Below are positions 27,078 to 34,487 of a DNA stretch of 64,000 bases, in pieces. The position numbers were made by a program, and so were the translations under genes. The notes under the pieces are model-generated. The model was given only the letters and a program-made list of their open reading frames with translations. It had not been told where the DNA came from and ran no database searches. How positions within the stretch are numbered: position 1 is the stretch's first letter; every line of letters begins with the position of its first letter. The DNA comes from Salinibacterium sp. SWN248 (GTDB lineage: Bacteria; Actinomycetota; Actinomycetes; Actinomycetales; Microbacteriaceae): assembly GCF_015864575.1 (NCBI RefSeq), contig NZ_JADYWW010000002.1:1-64000 (forward strand). The letters run 5' to 3'.

Positions 27078-28073
27078 TCAAACTTTCAACGACTGGAATT
27101 CCGCCGTCATCACTGACTTAATCACTGCCTTCATCTCCGCCGATACTGTCGTTAGGTTCCTGACGATCTTAGTGCGATCCATAATTTGAACCCTTGTGGA
27201 AGACACGTATTTCATAACACGGTCCTCAGCGTGGTGAGGAATCGCGAGGAAAGGAACGGGCGGCGCAACCTCGCCAAGGAAGGCCTTCCAGTCATCCGGC
27301 ACCGGTTCGAGCGCCTTACCTCGCCAGGAATCGCTTCTCCCGCAGGTTACTTGACAGATAAAATACCATCGCCCTTTGGTAGCGACTTTCCAGTCAAAAA
27401 GCCCGATTAGGTCGACGTCCTCGTCATTTGCGCTTAGACGGCGTAGAGTCGCGTTCGCATCAATCGGGACCTTGAGAAGGCGCCCCACTTCGTTCATGCT
27501 GTCCACGAAGTTCAGTGAACTTGCGCGTGAGATCGGCCCGAGACGACCAACTACCAAACCCGCGTTCTCCATCGCGTCGGCCACGACCTCCTCAAATAGA
27601 TACTCGACGCCTTGGGGGTTTCGGGGCGCCTTAGCAGCCTTAGCAGCCTTAGCAGCCTTAGTACTCTTCGGCGAATCTGAAAGGTTGCCTTTCTTGGATG
27701 CAAACGCGTGTGCCAGCGTGATCGACAACACGGCAACATACGGAGATTCCTCGACAACTCTGCCGTTCTTGAGCTTCAGTGAATTTTCTGAAACGTCGAA
27801 AGGATAAGCATCGTCTAGTAGCGCAGAACGCTGCAGGAGACATGTCCAAGCCTCGTCGGCTAGGTCAGTAACCACCCACTCCGGCTGAGCTTCGGTAGTG
27901 GTCGGGTCGAAGAGAATTTCTTTCTTTCTGGAAAATAGTTCACCTATGAGATCGCGCAATGACTCCCGTCTCGCCTTCTCTCGATGCAGTGCGAGAAGCT
28001 CCATGTAATCAGCGAAAAAGCTCGCTCGAATGAGATTCCCATAGCTGTCAACATCGGGCTCAATCTTTCTCAT
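27078..28073 (-). CDS. unrecognised protein, candidate restriction endonuclease
   Basis: Not recognised as a named family. In the 331 residues: a helical N-terminal part (1-125), an Ala-Lys linker (about 139-149) encoded by a 9-bp tandem repeat, then an alpha/beta domain. That domain has VEYLFEEVVADAMENAGL (157-173), DEDVDLIGLFDWK (217-229) and, after a Gly turn, WYFICQVTCG (236-245) with SDSWRGK. The order Glu-helix, Asp on a strand, then Gln-x-x on the next strand resembles PD-(D/E)XK nucleases that use Q in place of D/E. It overlaps the ParB-domain gene by 14 bp and lies in a cytosine methyltransferase operon, so a nuclease role is inferred. Composition is AT-richer than the flanks. Confidence 0.5.
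   Translation of the reverse strand: MRKIEPDVDSYGNLIRASFFADYMELLALHREKARRESLRDLIGELFSRKKEILFDPTTTEAQPEWVVTDLADEAWTCLLQRSALLDDAYPFDVSENSLKLKNGRVVEESPYVAVLSITLAHAFASKKGNLSDSPKSTKAAKAAKAAKAPRNPQGVEYLFEEVVADAMENAGLVVGRLGPISRASSLNFVDSMNEVGRLLKVPIDANATLRRLSANDEDVDLIGLFDWKVATKGRWYFICQVTCGRSDSWRGKALEPVPDDWKAFLGEVAPPVPFLAIPHHAEDRVMKYVSSTRVQIMDRTKIVRNLTTVSAEMKAVIKSVMTAEFQSLKV
27630..27658. repeat. 9-bp tandem repeat in the linker of the candidate nuclease
   Basis: Three full copies of CTTAGCAGC plus a partial fourth, encoding Ala-Ala-Lys repeats. Copy-number change keeps the frame and alters only linker length. Confidence 0.8.
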
Positions 28074-29178
28074 GAAGTCGACTCCCGACGACCGCGTTCA
28101 GGTTTTTGGCCGCCGTCAGCAGACTCCCTGCCACGGCCACTTCATCGGCCCCAATCTCAAAGGAGTCCACCGATTGAGTCAGAATCTCGACAGATTTCGC
28201 AATATCTCCCGCACGCTTCGTAAAGGTCTGCCTGTCGACAATTTGATAGGCGAGATCGAGATCCCCATGGGCAGTGAGTGCGTTCCGGGCCACATTGTCG
28301 GCAATCACTTGCCCGTATCGAGTAGCGTCACGGGAGTCCTGCAGTACCGCAAGACGCCCTCCGGGAGGTGGGAGAAGATCGCTTAGCACTCTAAGGAGAT
28401 TGTCTATGCGAAGCGCACCCATGCTTTTGATGACACTCTCGTAATCCAACGCGTCAGCGAGACCGATGAATTCGCGCACTTCAGCGCTATTCAGGAGTCG
28501 ATTCCAAACCCCAAATCGATCGCGGAGTACGGAAGTTGCCAATTTGTTCAGAGAATCAACATCGCGCGCGGCCCGGAGAACTTTGAGTGCGATGAACGGA
28601 CCTCTCACTCCGAGAGCATTCGTGCCAACCCGCTTACCTACATCCTTGAAAGGGTTCGAGCTACCCTCGCGAGCCGCGGAATCTACTTCGACCTCCAAAT
28701 AGCGCGCTTTCGCTTCAGGCTTCCATGTCTTTAGACCCCCGATATGACGGAATCCCAGAAATTTTCGGACGTCGTCCTCGTGATCGACCACAAGGCAAGG
28801 GACTTCCCATAGCCGAGCGAGTTGGTCCTTTGTTGGCTCTACCTCGAAATCGAAGTTGACATCCGCTTCTTTGGCAGCTGGCAGCTGAAGAAGAATACTT
28901 AGAGTTGCGAAACGCCTATTTCCCTCGACGACGACGTACGGAGCTCCTCCGTTCGTGGCTTTGACCACGAGCGGTTCATGAGCGAAAAATCCGTTTGCGA
29001 GCATTGATGAAGCAAGCTCTTCCAAAGTCTCGGACTCTTCAAGCCACTCGAGCAGCTCTGGGGGGGTCTTCCCGAGAAGTTCCTCCGGCAAACGAGGGTT
29101 TTGGGGGTCAAGGAGCAACTCTTCGACCCTGAGTTTTTGAATAACAGGCGTTTTGACATCAAACACTTTCTGACTCAT
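28060..29178 (-). CDS. ParB/Srx-fold domain protein of the methyltransferase island
   Basis: Protein of 372 residues. The N-terminal domain (about 12-115) looks like a ParB N-terminal/sulfiredoxin-fold domain: LLLDPQNPRLPEE, then ELASSMLANGFFAHEPLVV, and VVEGNRRFATLSILLQ, whose EGNRR takes the place of the ParB (E/D)GxRR box. The rest is mainly helical with no recognised domain. Such domains bind DNA, hydrolyse CTP or act as nucleases, and recur in defence islands. It is too short of typical ParB features (no clear HTH) to be the chromosomal ParB. It lies between the methyltransferase and the candidate nuclease, 35 bp from the former, overlapping the latter. Confidence 0.65.
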   Translation of the reverse strand: MSQKVFDVKTPVIQKLRVEELLLDPQNPRLPEELLGKTPPELLEWLEESETLEELASSMLANGFFAHEPLVVKATNGGAPYVVVEGNRRFATLSILLQLPAAKEADVNFDFEVEPTKDQLARLWEVPCLVVDHEDDVRKFLGFRHIGGLKTWKPEAKARYLEVEVDSAAREGSSNPFKDVGKRVGTNALGVRGPFIALKVLRAARDVDSLNKLATSVLRDRFGVWNRLLNSAEVREFIGLADALDYESVIKSMGALRIDNLLRVLSDLLPPPGGRLAVLQDSRDATRYGQVIADNVARNALTAHGDLDLAYQIVDRQTFTKRAGDIAKSVEILTQSVDSFEIGADEVAVAGSLLTAAKNLNAVVGSRLHEKD

Positions 29179-29213
29179 TTCGATTCATCCCGCTCGGCTA
29201 CTTCAACGACACT

Positions 29214-30431
29214 CTAATCTGCATTCGCTACCTGTGAAGAGACCGCAGCCGGACCAAGGCCTTCACCAGCATGGGCTTTCTTCGGTCCTCGCATGTTAGC
29301 GAAACGTTCAGGAATTGGTGAAGGCTCAAGGGGCGCTGGGACCAACTCAGCCTTCCGGCTTCGAAGGAGCGCGTGCGGCGCAGAAGGTCGATCGCCGCAA
29401 GGCCTGAGACACGCGGCCAGCTGTCGGCCAACCACCTCGGCAAGAAGGGCGGGCGTCGCGTTCCCCGCCTGCTTGGTCTGTGCGCGATACTCGCCTGAGA
29501 GTTGCCATGCGTCAGGAAAGGTCTGCAGCCGCAACTGTTCACGTACGCTGAGAGGACGATTATCCCAGTGGAACGGCCCGGTCGAGGGCCCCGGCGATGC
29601 GGAAAGAGTCCACGAAGGCCGGTCTTTAGCGAGCTTCAACAAGAAGTTCCAGTACTTGGTGCGATAACCGAAGATCTCATCTCCGCCTCCGCGTTTAGTC
29701 AACCATTGATAATTCTGGCCCTCCGGAATACTCGGGAGCAATTCGGCCCATTTTCCGTTGGGTTCCGGCAGATCGCCCGGAGGAAGATCCGACAATACAT
29801 CCCACGCGCGCACATAGCTTCCCAAGTGCGTGGGCTTCGGCCATTCCCACGGGATACCATCCCGCAAAGCGACCACAATGACTCTGCGTCGGTTCTGCGG
29901 CACGCCGTAGTCAGCAGCGTTGAGTAACCGCCAGTGCACGGAATATTCGACCCCAGCATGTTGCCCGATAATGCCAAGCTGTTCCTCGAGATAACCGATC
30001 GCGGCCCCCTTGCCGCTCACGAAACCCAAAACATTCTCCATCAGAATCGCTTTAGGGAGAAAAGTGCCAACCAGCCGCATCGTCGCATCTACGGTGCGAG
30101 CACGCTCATCTCGCATGCCTTGCCGCCCAGTTGTTGCCCATTGCGCTGCCGCAGAAAAAGGCTGGCACGGCGGACCACCGGCCAGCAGATCTAACTCCCC
30201 AGTTTTTAAGCCAAGATCCTCAGGCCTTAAATATTGAGCGACGCTTGTGATATCGCCATCACCGATCATTTTCCAGCTGGGCCTATTCAGCCGAAGCGTT
30301 GCGCGGGCGGTCTCGTCAATCTCGATACAACCGACGTTCTCAAACCCAGCTTCCTCGAGACCAAGGTCCATTCCACCCGCTCCCGAAAACAAAGAAAGCA
30401 CTTTTAGCGGACTCGGATTCGGCACAGACAA
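29214..30431 (-). CDS. C5-cytosine DNA methyltransferase
   Basis: Transfers a methyl group from S-adenosylmethionine to C5 of cytosine in DNA; 405 residues. All key motifs are present: I LSLFSGAGGMDLGLEEAG, IV GGPPCQPFS with the catalytic Cys, VI MENV, VIII QNRRRV, and X AGNATP. Start: TTG at 30431, with GGAGGA 6 nt upstream; the frame is open to a TTG at 30503 but that has no binding site. The target recognition region (about 230-330) does not reveal the site. First gene of the three-gene island operon. Codon use and composition are AT-richer than the flanking genes, which suggests horizontal transfer. Confidence 0.93.
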   Translation of the reverse strand: MSVPNPSPLKVLSLFSGAGGMDLGLEEAGFENVGCIEIDETARATLRLNRPSWKMIGDGDITSVAQYLRPEDLGLKTGELDLLAGGPPCQPFSAAAQWATTGRQGMRDERARTVDATMRLVGTFLPKAILMENVLGFVSGKGAAIGYLEEQLGIIGQHAGVEYSVHWRLLNAADYGVPQNRRRVIVVALRDGIPWEWPKPTHLGSYVRAWDVLSDLPPGDLPEPNGKWAELLPSIPEGQNYQWLTKRGGGDEIFGYRTKYWNFLLKLAKDRPSWTLSASPGPSTGPFHWDNRPLSVREQLRLQTFPDAWQLSGEYRAQTKQAGNATPALLAEVVGRQLAACLRPCGDRPSAPHALLRSRKAELVPAPLEPSPIPERFANMRGPKKAHAGEGLGPAAVSSQVANAD

Positions 30432-30976
30432 CAGCGCTCCTCCCAATGTAAGTTTCCTAGCTTGGACGGCCAGAAAAATATCACTCCTGAGCGGAACCGA
30501 CAATAACCATTATCGCGGACGCGGTTCACATCTGAAAACCGCATTTCCCAAGCATCGGACCGCGAAGAAAGCTGCATAACTCCACTCGACCAGCCCCCGC
30601 CACTCAAGCCGAAATGAGCGGGCTGCTGAATCGGAATTCCAGACCGACTACCTGAATACCGGTGCTGCTCTTCTTACGAGTCGAACTACTTAATTGGATT
30701 GGATGTTGTTTGTGTTTAGGTTGTCGTCTTCTCACGCTCGGAATTTCGGAGCGCCCGCAGCGCAGCCGTGGCGTGGGCCGACGGCGGCCACTCCGAAAGC
30801 CTTCGTTCGTGCAGGAATATCGACATTCTCCGCGCGCTCGCCACCCCACTTAGAGCTTAACCTTTGGACGCAACCTCATGCTGATATGATGATTACATCA
30901 ATTCAGCAAGCGGGCGATTGCTTGCTGTCAGAGCCACAGCGCAACCGCATCGCACGCACCGATCAGGAGCACATGA
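30432..30976. other. AT-richer intergenic region at the right edge of the island
   Basis: 545 bp. No gene is supported: the open frames present (for example 30604-30849 minus and 30694-30993 plus) show no recognisable motif and no good start. The methyltransferase promoter should lie in about 30440-30560. From about 30840 onward it contains the arsR promoter, listed separately. No integrase, transposase or flanking direct repeat was seen. Confidence 0.5.
30864..30900 (+). promoter_or_regulatory. arsR-sulP promoter with overlapping inverted repeat
   Basis: -35 TTGGAC (30864-30869), 15-nt spacer, -10 TATGAT (30885-30890). An inverted repeat TGATG-ATTA-CATCA (30887-30900) overlaps the -10 box and the expected start of transcription, the usual position for an ArsR-family repressor site. 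The ArsR gene starts 77 bp downstream, so autoregulation is likely. Confidence 0.55.
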
Positions 30977-31342
30977 ATGTCCGTTCTCGATGAGCGCAGG
31001 CCGCTCTATGAAATCAAGGCGAACCTCTTCAAAGGGCTCGCGCATCCGCACCGCATCCGGGTGCTCGAGATCTTGTCGGCCGCCGACGAAGCCTCTGTCG
31101 CAGAGATGCTGACCGCGACCGGACTCGAAGCCTCCCACCTCTCGCAACACCTCGCCGTATTGCGCCGCTACGGTCTCGTCGTCTCCGAACGCCGCGCCAG
31201 CGTCGTCTACTACCGCCTCGCTCACCCCCAAATTTCTGAACTCCTCCGTGTCGCGCGCGTGTTGCTCGGCGAAATCCTTACCGACACCGACAGCCAACGC
31301 GATCTCGTTGCCGGACTACCCACGATTCCGGATGCCCGATGA
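30977..31342 (+). CDS. ArsR family transcriptional regulator
   Basis: Winged-helix repressor of 121 residues. The ArsR HTH is seen as LFKGLAHPHRIRVLEILS followed by ASVAEMLTATGLEASHLSQHLAVLRRYGLV and the wing SERRASVVYYRLAHPQI. The ELCVC-type metal site of classical ArsR is absent and there are no cysteines, so the signal is probably not a thiophilic metal. The ATG follows AGGAG by 7 nt. Its stop overlaps the SulP gene as ATGA, so it very likely regulates that transporter. Confidence 0.9.
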   Translation: MSVLDERRPLYEIKANLFKGLAHPHRIRVLEILSAADEASVAEMLTATGLEASHLSQHLAVLRRYGLVVSERRASVVYYRLAHPQISELLRVARVLLGEILTDTDSQRDLVAGLPTIPDAR

Positions 31343-32991
31343 AACGTTCCTGGAAAGAGCTCCTGCCGAGCGCGAAAGACTACCGTCTGCTCCGCACAAG
31401 CTGGCGCGGAGACCTTATCGCCGGCGTGACCGTCGGCATTGTCGCCCTGCCTCTCGCCCTCGCCTTTGGCGTTAGTTCCGGAGTCGGCGCCGAAGCTGGG
31501 CTCATCACCGCCATCGTCGCGGGCATCGTTGCGGCAGTCTTCGGTGGCTCCAACGTACAAGTCTCCGGCCCCACCGGCGCGATGGTCGTGGTGCTCGCTC
31601 CCATCGTCGTCAGTCACGGTGTCGAGGCCGTCGCCATCGTCACCCTGCTCGCGGGCATCATCGTGGTCGTCGCGGGCGTGCTGCGCCTCGGCCGCACCGT
31701 CAGCTACATCCCCTGGCCCGTGATCGAAGGCTTCACGGTCGGCATCGGCATCATCATCTTTCTGCAGCAAGTGCCCTCGGCGCTCGGCACGGAAGGAACT
31801 GAGCACCCCACCAACTCCGTGCTCGCGGCGGGTGCCTTCATCGTCGCTGCCCAGTGGCCGGCTGCTCTGCTCCCCCTCGGCGTCACTGCGGCCGTGATCG
31901 CGATCATGCTGCTGCTCACCCGCATCAGCGGCCGCCTCCCCGCCTCCTTCATCGCCATCGTCGTCGTCACGATCGTCGCTCAAGCCCTCAACTTGCCGCT
32001 CACCACCATCGGCGAACTGCCCGCCTCGCTGCCGGCGCCCGCCGTGCCCTCGTTCGACTTCGACCTCACCACGCTGATCGGCCCGGCCTTCGCCGTCGCC
32101 GCCCTCGCCGCGATCGAATCCCTGCTTTCCGCCCGCGTCGCCGCCGGCATGGCAGACACCGGGCCCTACAACGCCGACCGCGAACTCGTCGGCCAGGGGC
32201 TGGCATCCGTCGCCTCCAGCTTCTTTGGCGGGATGCCGGCCACCGGCGCCATCGCCCGCACCGCCGTCAACGTGCGGTCGGGCGGTCGCACCCGCGTCTC
32301 TGCGGTCGTGCATGCTCTCGCCCTGCTCACCGTCGTGTACCTCGCAGCGCAGGTCGTCGCGGTCATCCCGCTGGCAGCGCTCTCGGGCGTGCTCATGGCC
32401 ACCGCCGCCCGCATGATGTCCCCGACCCTGATCAAGACAATGCTTCACACCGGCAAATCTGAAGCTGCCGTGTTCGTCATCACCGGCATCATCACGGTGA
32501 GCTTCGACCTCATCATCGCCGTGGGAATCGGTATCGCTGCCGCCGCCTTCTTCGCGCTGCGCACCATGAGCAAAGCCAGCGGCGTTCACCGCGAAGAACT
32601 CCCTGGCTCCCCCGAACCGGGCGACGAACGTATCGCGCTGTTCCGCATCGATGGCTCACTCTTCTTCGGAGCAGCCGAGCGCCTCATCGACCGCATCAAC
32701 GAACACGAAGGCCTCGAAGTCGTGATCGTGCGGCTGTCGCAACTGCACCTCATCGATGCCACCGGCGCCCACACCCTCACCGAGCTCATCACCGCCCTCG
32801 AACGACGCGGCGTGACCGTAATTATCAAGGGCATTCGCCCCGAACATCGGGATGTGCTGAAGCGCCTCGGAGTGATCCGATCGCTGCGGCACCCCAACCA
32901 CCTGTTCGCCGAACTCGAGCCCGCGATCGAACACGCTCGCTCGCACATTCGCCGCACGATGGTCGCGAACGAGGCAGCGAGCGACGTCTAG
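31339..32991 (+). CDS. SulP family anion transporter with STAS domain
   Basis: Membrane protein of 550 residues. The SulP transmembrane core begins WRGDLIAGVTVGIVALPLALAFGVSSG, with GSNVQVSGPTGAMVVVL typical of the family, and has about 10-12 helices. The C-terminal cytoplasmic STAS domain (about 430-530) includes FRIDGSLFFGAAERL and LSQLHLIDATGAHTLTEL. Members move sulfate, bicarbonate or other anions; the sequence does not decide which. Translationally coupled to the ArsR gene. It ends 4 bp past the end of the convergent beta-glucosidase gene. Confidence 0.9.
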   Translation: MKRSWKELLPSAKDYRLLRTSWRGDLIAGVTVGIVALPLALAFGVSSGVGAEAGLITAIVAGIVAAVFGGSNVQVSGPTGAMVVVLAPIVVSHGVEAVAIVTLLAGIIVVVAGVLRLGRTVSYIPWPVIEGFTVGIGIIIFLQQVPSALGTEGTEHPTNSVLAAGAFIVAAQWPAALLPLGVTAAVIAIMLLLTRISGRLPASFIAIVVVTIVAQALNLPLTTIGELPASLPAPAVPSFDFDLTTLIGPAFAVAALAAIESLLSARVAAGMADTGPYNADRELVGQGLASVASSFFGGMPATGAIARTAVNVRSGGRTRVSAVVHALALLTVVYLAAQVVAVIPLAALSGVLMATAARMMSPTLIKTMLHTGKSEAAVFVITGIITVSFDLIIAVGIGIAAAAFFALRTMSKASGVHREELPGSPEPGDERIALFRIDGSLFFGAAERLIDRINEHEGLEVVIVRLSQLHLIDATGAHTLTELITALERRGVTVIIKGIRPEHRDVLKRLGVIRSLRHPNHLFAELEPAIEHARSHIRRTMVANEAASDV

Positions 32992-34397
32992 CTCAGCGGC
33001 GGCGTCACCTTGTTCTTGGCAACCTCAGAAACCCATAGCCCGCTGTCTTTCACGATGCGTTCTTGAGTGTCGTAGTCGACCCGCACGATGCCGAAGCGCT
33101 TCGAATAGCCGTAACCCCACTCGAAGTTGTCGAGCAGCGACCACACAAGATAACCCTGCAGATTCACCCCGCGCTGCATCGCCCGGTGCGCGGCCGTGAA
33201 GTGCCGGTTGAGATAGTCGACCCGGTCGGCATCGTGCACCCGACCATCCGTCACCTCGTCGTCAAATGCGGCACCGTTCTCGGTGATCATCAACGGCAGG
33301 TCAGGGAACCGCTCGCTCAGATCAACCAGCAGTTCCTCGAGGCCATCGGGCGCAATGTTCCAGTTCATCGCCGTATACGGGCCCGCCTGCGGCAAGAACT
33401 CGACATTGCGGCTGCCCGGCCACGCGGAACCGCCCATGTCTTTGTGACCGTCGTTCATCGCCCGCTCGCTCACGCCATCCCACATCTTCACCGTAACCGT
33501 GGAGTAATAGTTGACGCCCAAGAAATCGAGGGGCTGATGGATGGTCGCCAGATCGCCTGCGTGAACGAACGACCAGTCGGTTACCTCACTCGTGTCGGCA
33601 ATGAAGTCATCGTCGTAGCGACCGAGCAGCATTGGACTCGTGAACGCGCGGTTCGCGAGCGCATCGATGCGACGCTTGGCTTCGGCATCCTCGCCCCGAA
33701 TCACGTGGAAGTTCAGGGTCGCCGACACCTCGGGCGAATTCGTGGCAGCGGCACGGATGCGGGGCACGGCCATTCCGTGAGCCAAATTGAGGTGGTGTAC
33801 GGCGGCGAGCGCGTCAGCATCGCTCGTGCGACCGGGGGCGTGCGACGCCGAGCCGTAACCCAAATAAGCCGAGCACCAGGGCTCGTTGAGGGTCGTCCAC
33901 GTGTGCACGCGATCGCCGAGAGCGGTAGCCGCGAGCTCGGCATATTCGGCGAACCACATGGCGGTATCGCGCTCAGGCCAGCCGCCCTCATCCTCAAGTT
34001 CTTGCGGCAAATCCCAGTGATACAGAGTGGCGATGGGGCGGATGCCGCGGCTCAGCAATCCGTCGACAAGACGCGAGTAGAACGACACACCCTCCGGGTT
34101 GATCGGCCCCTGCCCGCCCGGCTGAAAGCGCGGCCACGAGATGGAGAAACGGTAGGCGTCGAGCCCCAGCTCGGCCATGAGATCGAGGTCGGATTCGAGC
34201 CGGTAGTAGTGGTCATCGGCGACGTCGCCGGTGTCGCCGTTCCAGGTCTTGCCCGGGGTGTGGCTGAAGGTATCCCAGATGGATTCGGTGCGCCCGCCAT
34301 CACGCGCAGCGCCCTCCACTTGATAGGCCGCCGTCGCGGAGCCGACGATGAAGTTCGGCGGAAATACGAGACCAGAATCGCGGTAATCGGAGTTCAT
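32988..34397 (-). CDS. GH1 family beta-glucosidase
   Basis: Retaining glycoside hydrolase of 469 residues, predicted to cleave beta-glucosides such as cellobiose in the cytoplasm (no signal peptide). The acid/base Glu is in TLNEPWCSAYLGYGS and the nucleophile Glu in LMITENGAAFDD. The N-terminal FIVGSATAAYQVEGAARDGGR is the GH1 signature. It is the last gene of the sugar block on this strand, 90 bp after the ROK regulator. It has its own leaderless-type -10 box and an upstream inverted repeat, so it can be controlled separately. Confidence 0.94.
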   Translation of the reverse strand: MNSDYRDSGLVFPPNFIVGSATAAYQVEGAARDGGRTESIWDTFSHTPGKTWNGDTGDVADDHYYRLESDLDLMAELGLDAYRFSISWPRFQPGGQGPINPEGVSFYSRLVDGLLSRGIRPIATLYHWDLPQELEDEGGWPERDTAMWFAEYAELAATALGDRVHTWTTLNEPWCSAYLGYGSASHAPGRTSDADALAAVHHLNLAHGMAVPRIRAAATNSPEVSATLNFHVIRGEDAEAKRRIDALANRAFTSPMLLGRYDDDFIADTSEVTDWSFVHAGDLATIHQPLDFLGVNYYSTVTVKMWDGVSERAMNDGHKDMGGSAWPGSRNVEFLPQAGPYTAMNWNIAPDGLEELLVDLSERFPDLPLMITENGAAFDDEVTDGRVHDADRVDYLNRHFTAAHRAMQRGVNLQGYLVWSLLDNFEWGYGYSKRFGIVRVDYDTQERIVKDSGLWVSEVAKNKVTPPLS

Positions 34398-34403
34398 CTC
34401 ATA

Positions 34404-34409
34404 ACCCTA
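34404..34409 (-). promoter_or_regulatory. -10 box of a leaderless promoter (beta-glucosidase)
   Basis: On the minus strand TAGGGT stands exactly 6 nt before the ATG at 34397. No ribosome binding site is present. Confidence 0.55.
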
Positions 34410-34417
34410 TGACCGGG

Positions 34418-34438
34418 AGCTTCGGTTTGGCCGAAACT
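34418..34438. promoter_or_regulatory. 21-bp inverted repeat, putative beta-glucosidase operator
   Basis: Arms AGCTTCGG / CCGAAACT (7 of 8 pairs) around a 5-nt centre, just upstream of the -10 box and covering the expected -35 region. A binding protein here would block RNA polymerase. The ROK protein encoded immediately upstream, or a LacI-type protein elsewhere, is the candidate. Confidence 0.5.
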
Positions 34439-34487
34439 ATCCCGAGGTTACGGCGACGGGCGGTTAGCCGGTCAATCAGCCGTGAGG

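Noticed and set aside
30604-30849. 81-codon minus-strand frame at the island edge
   Set aside because: No ribosome binding site, no leaderless box and no recognisable motif; not enough to call a gene or a remnant.
26673-30976. Mobile element or prophage carrying the methyltransferase island
   Set aside because: No integrase, transposase, terminal inverted repeats or tRNA target was found; transfer is suggested only by composition.
31222-32589. 455-codon His/Asp/Gly-rich minus-strand frame
   Set aside because: Antisense shadow of the SulP gene; composition is not protein-like.
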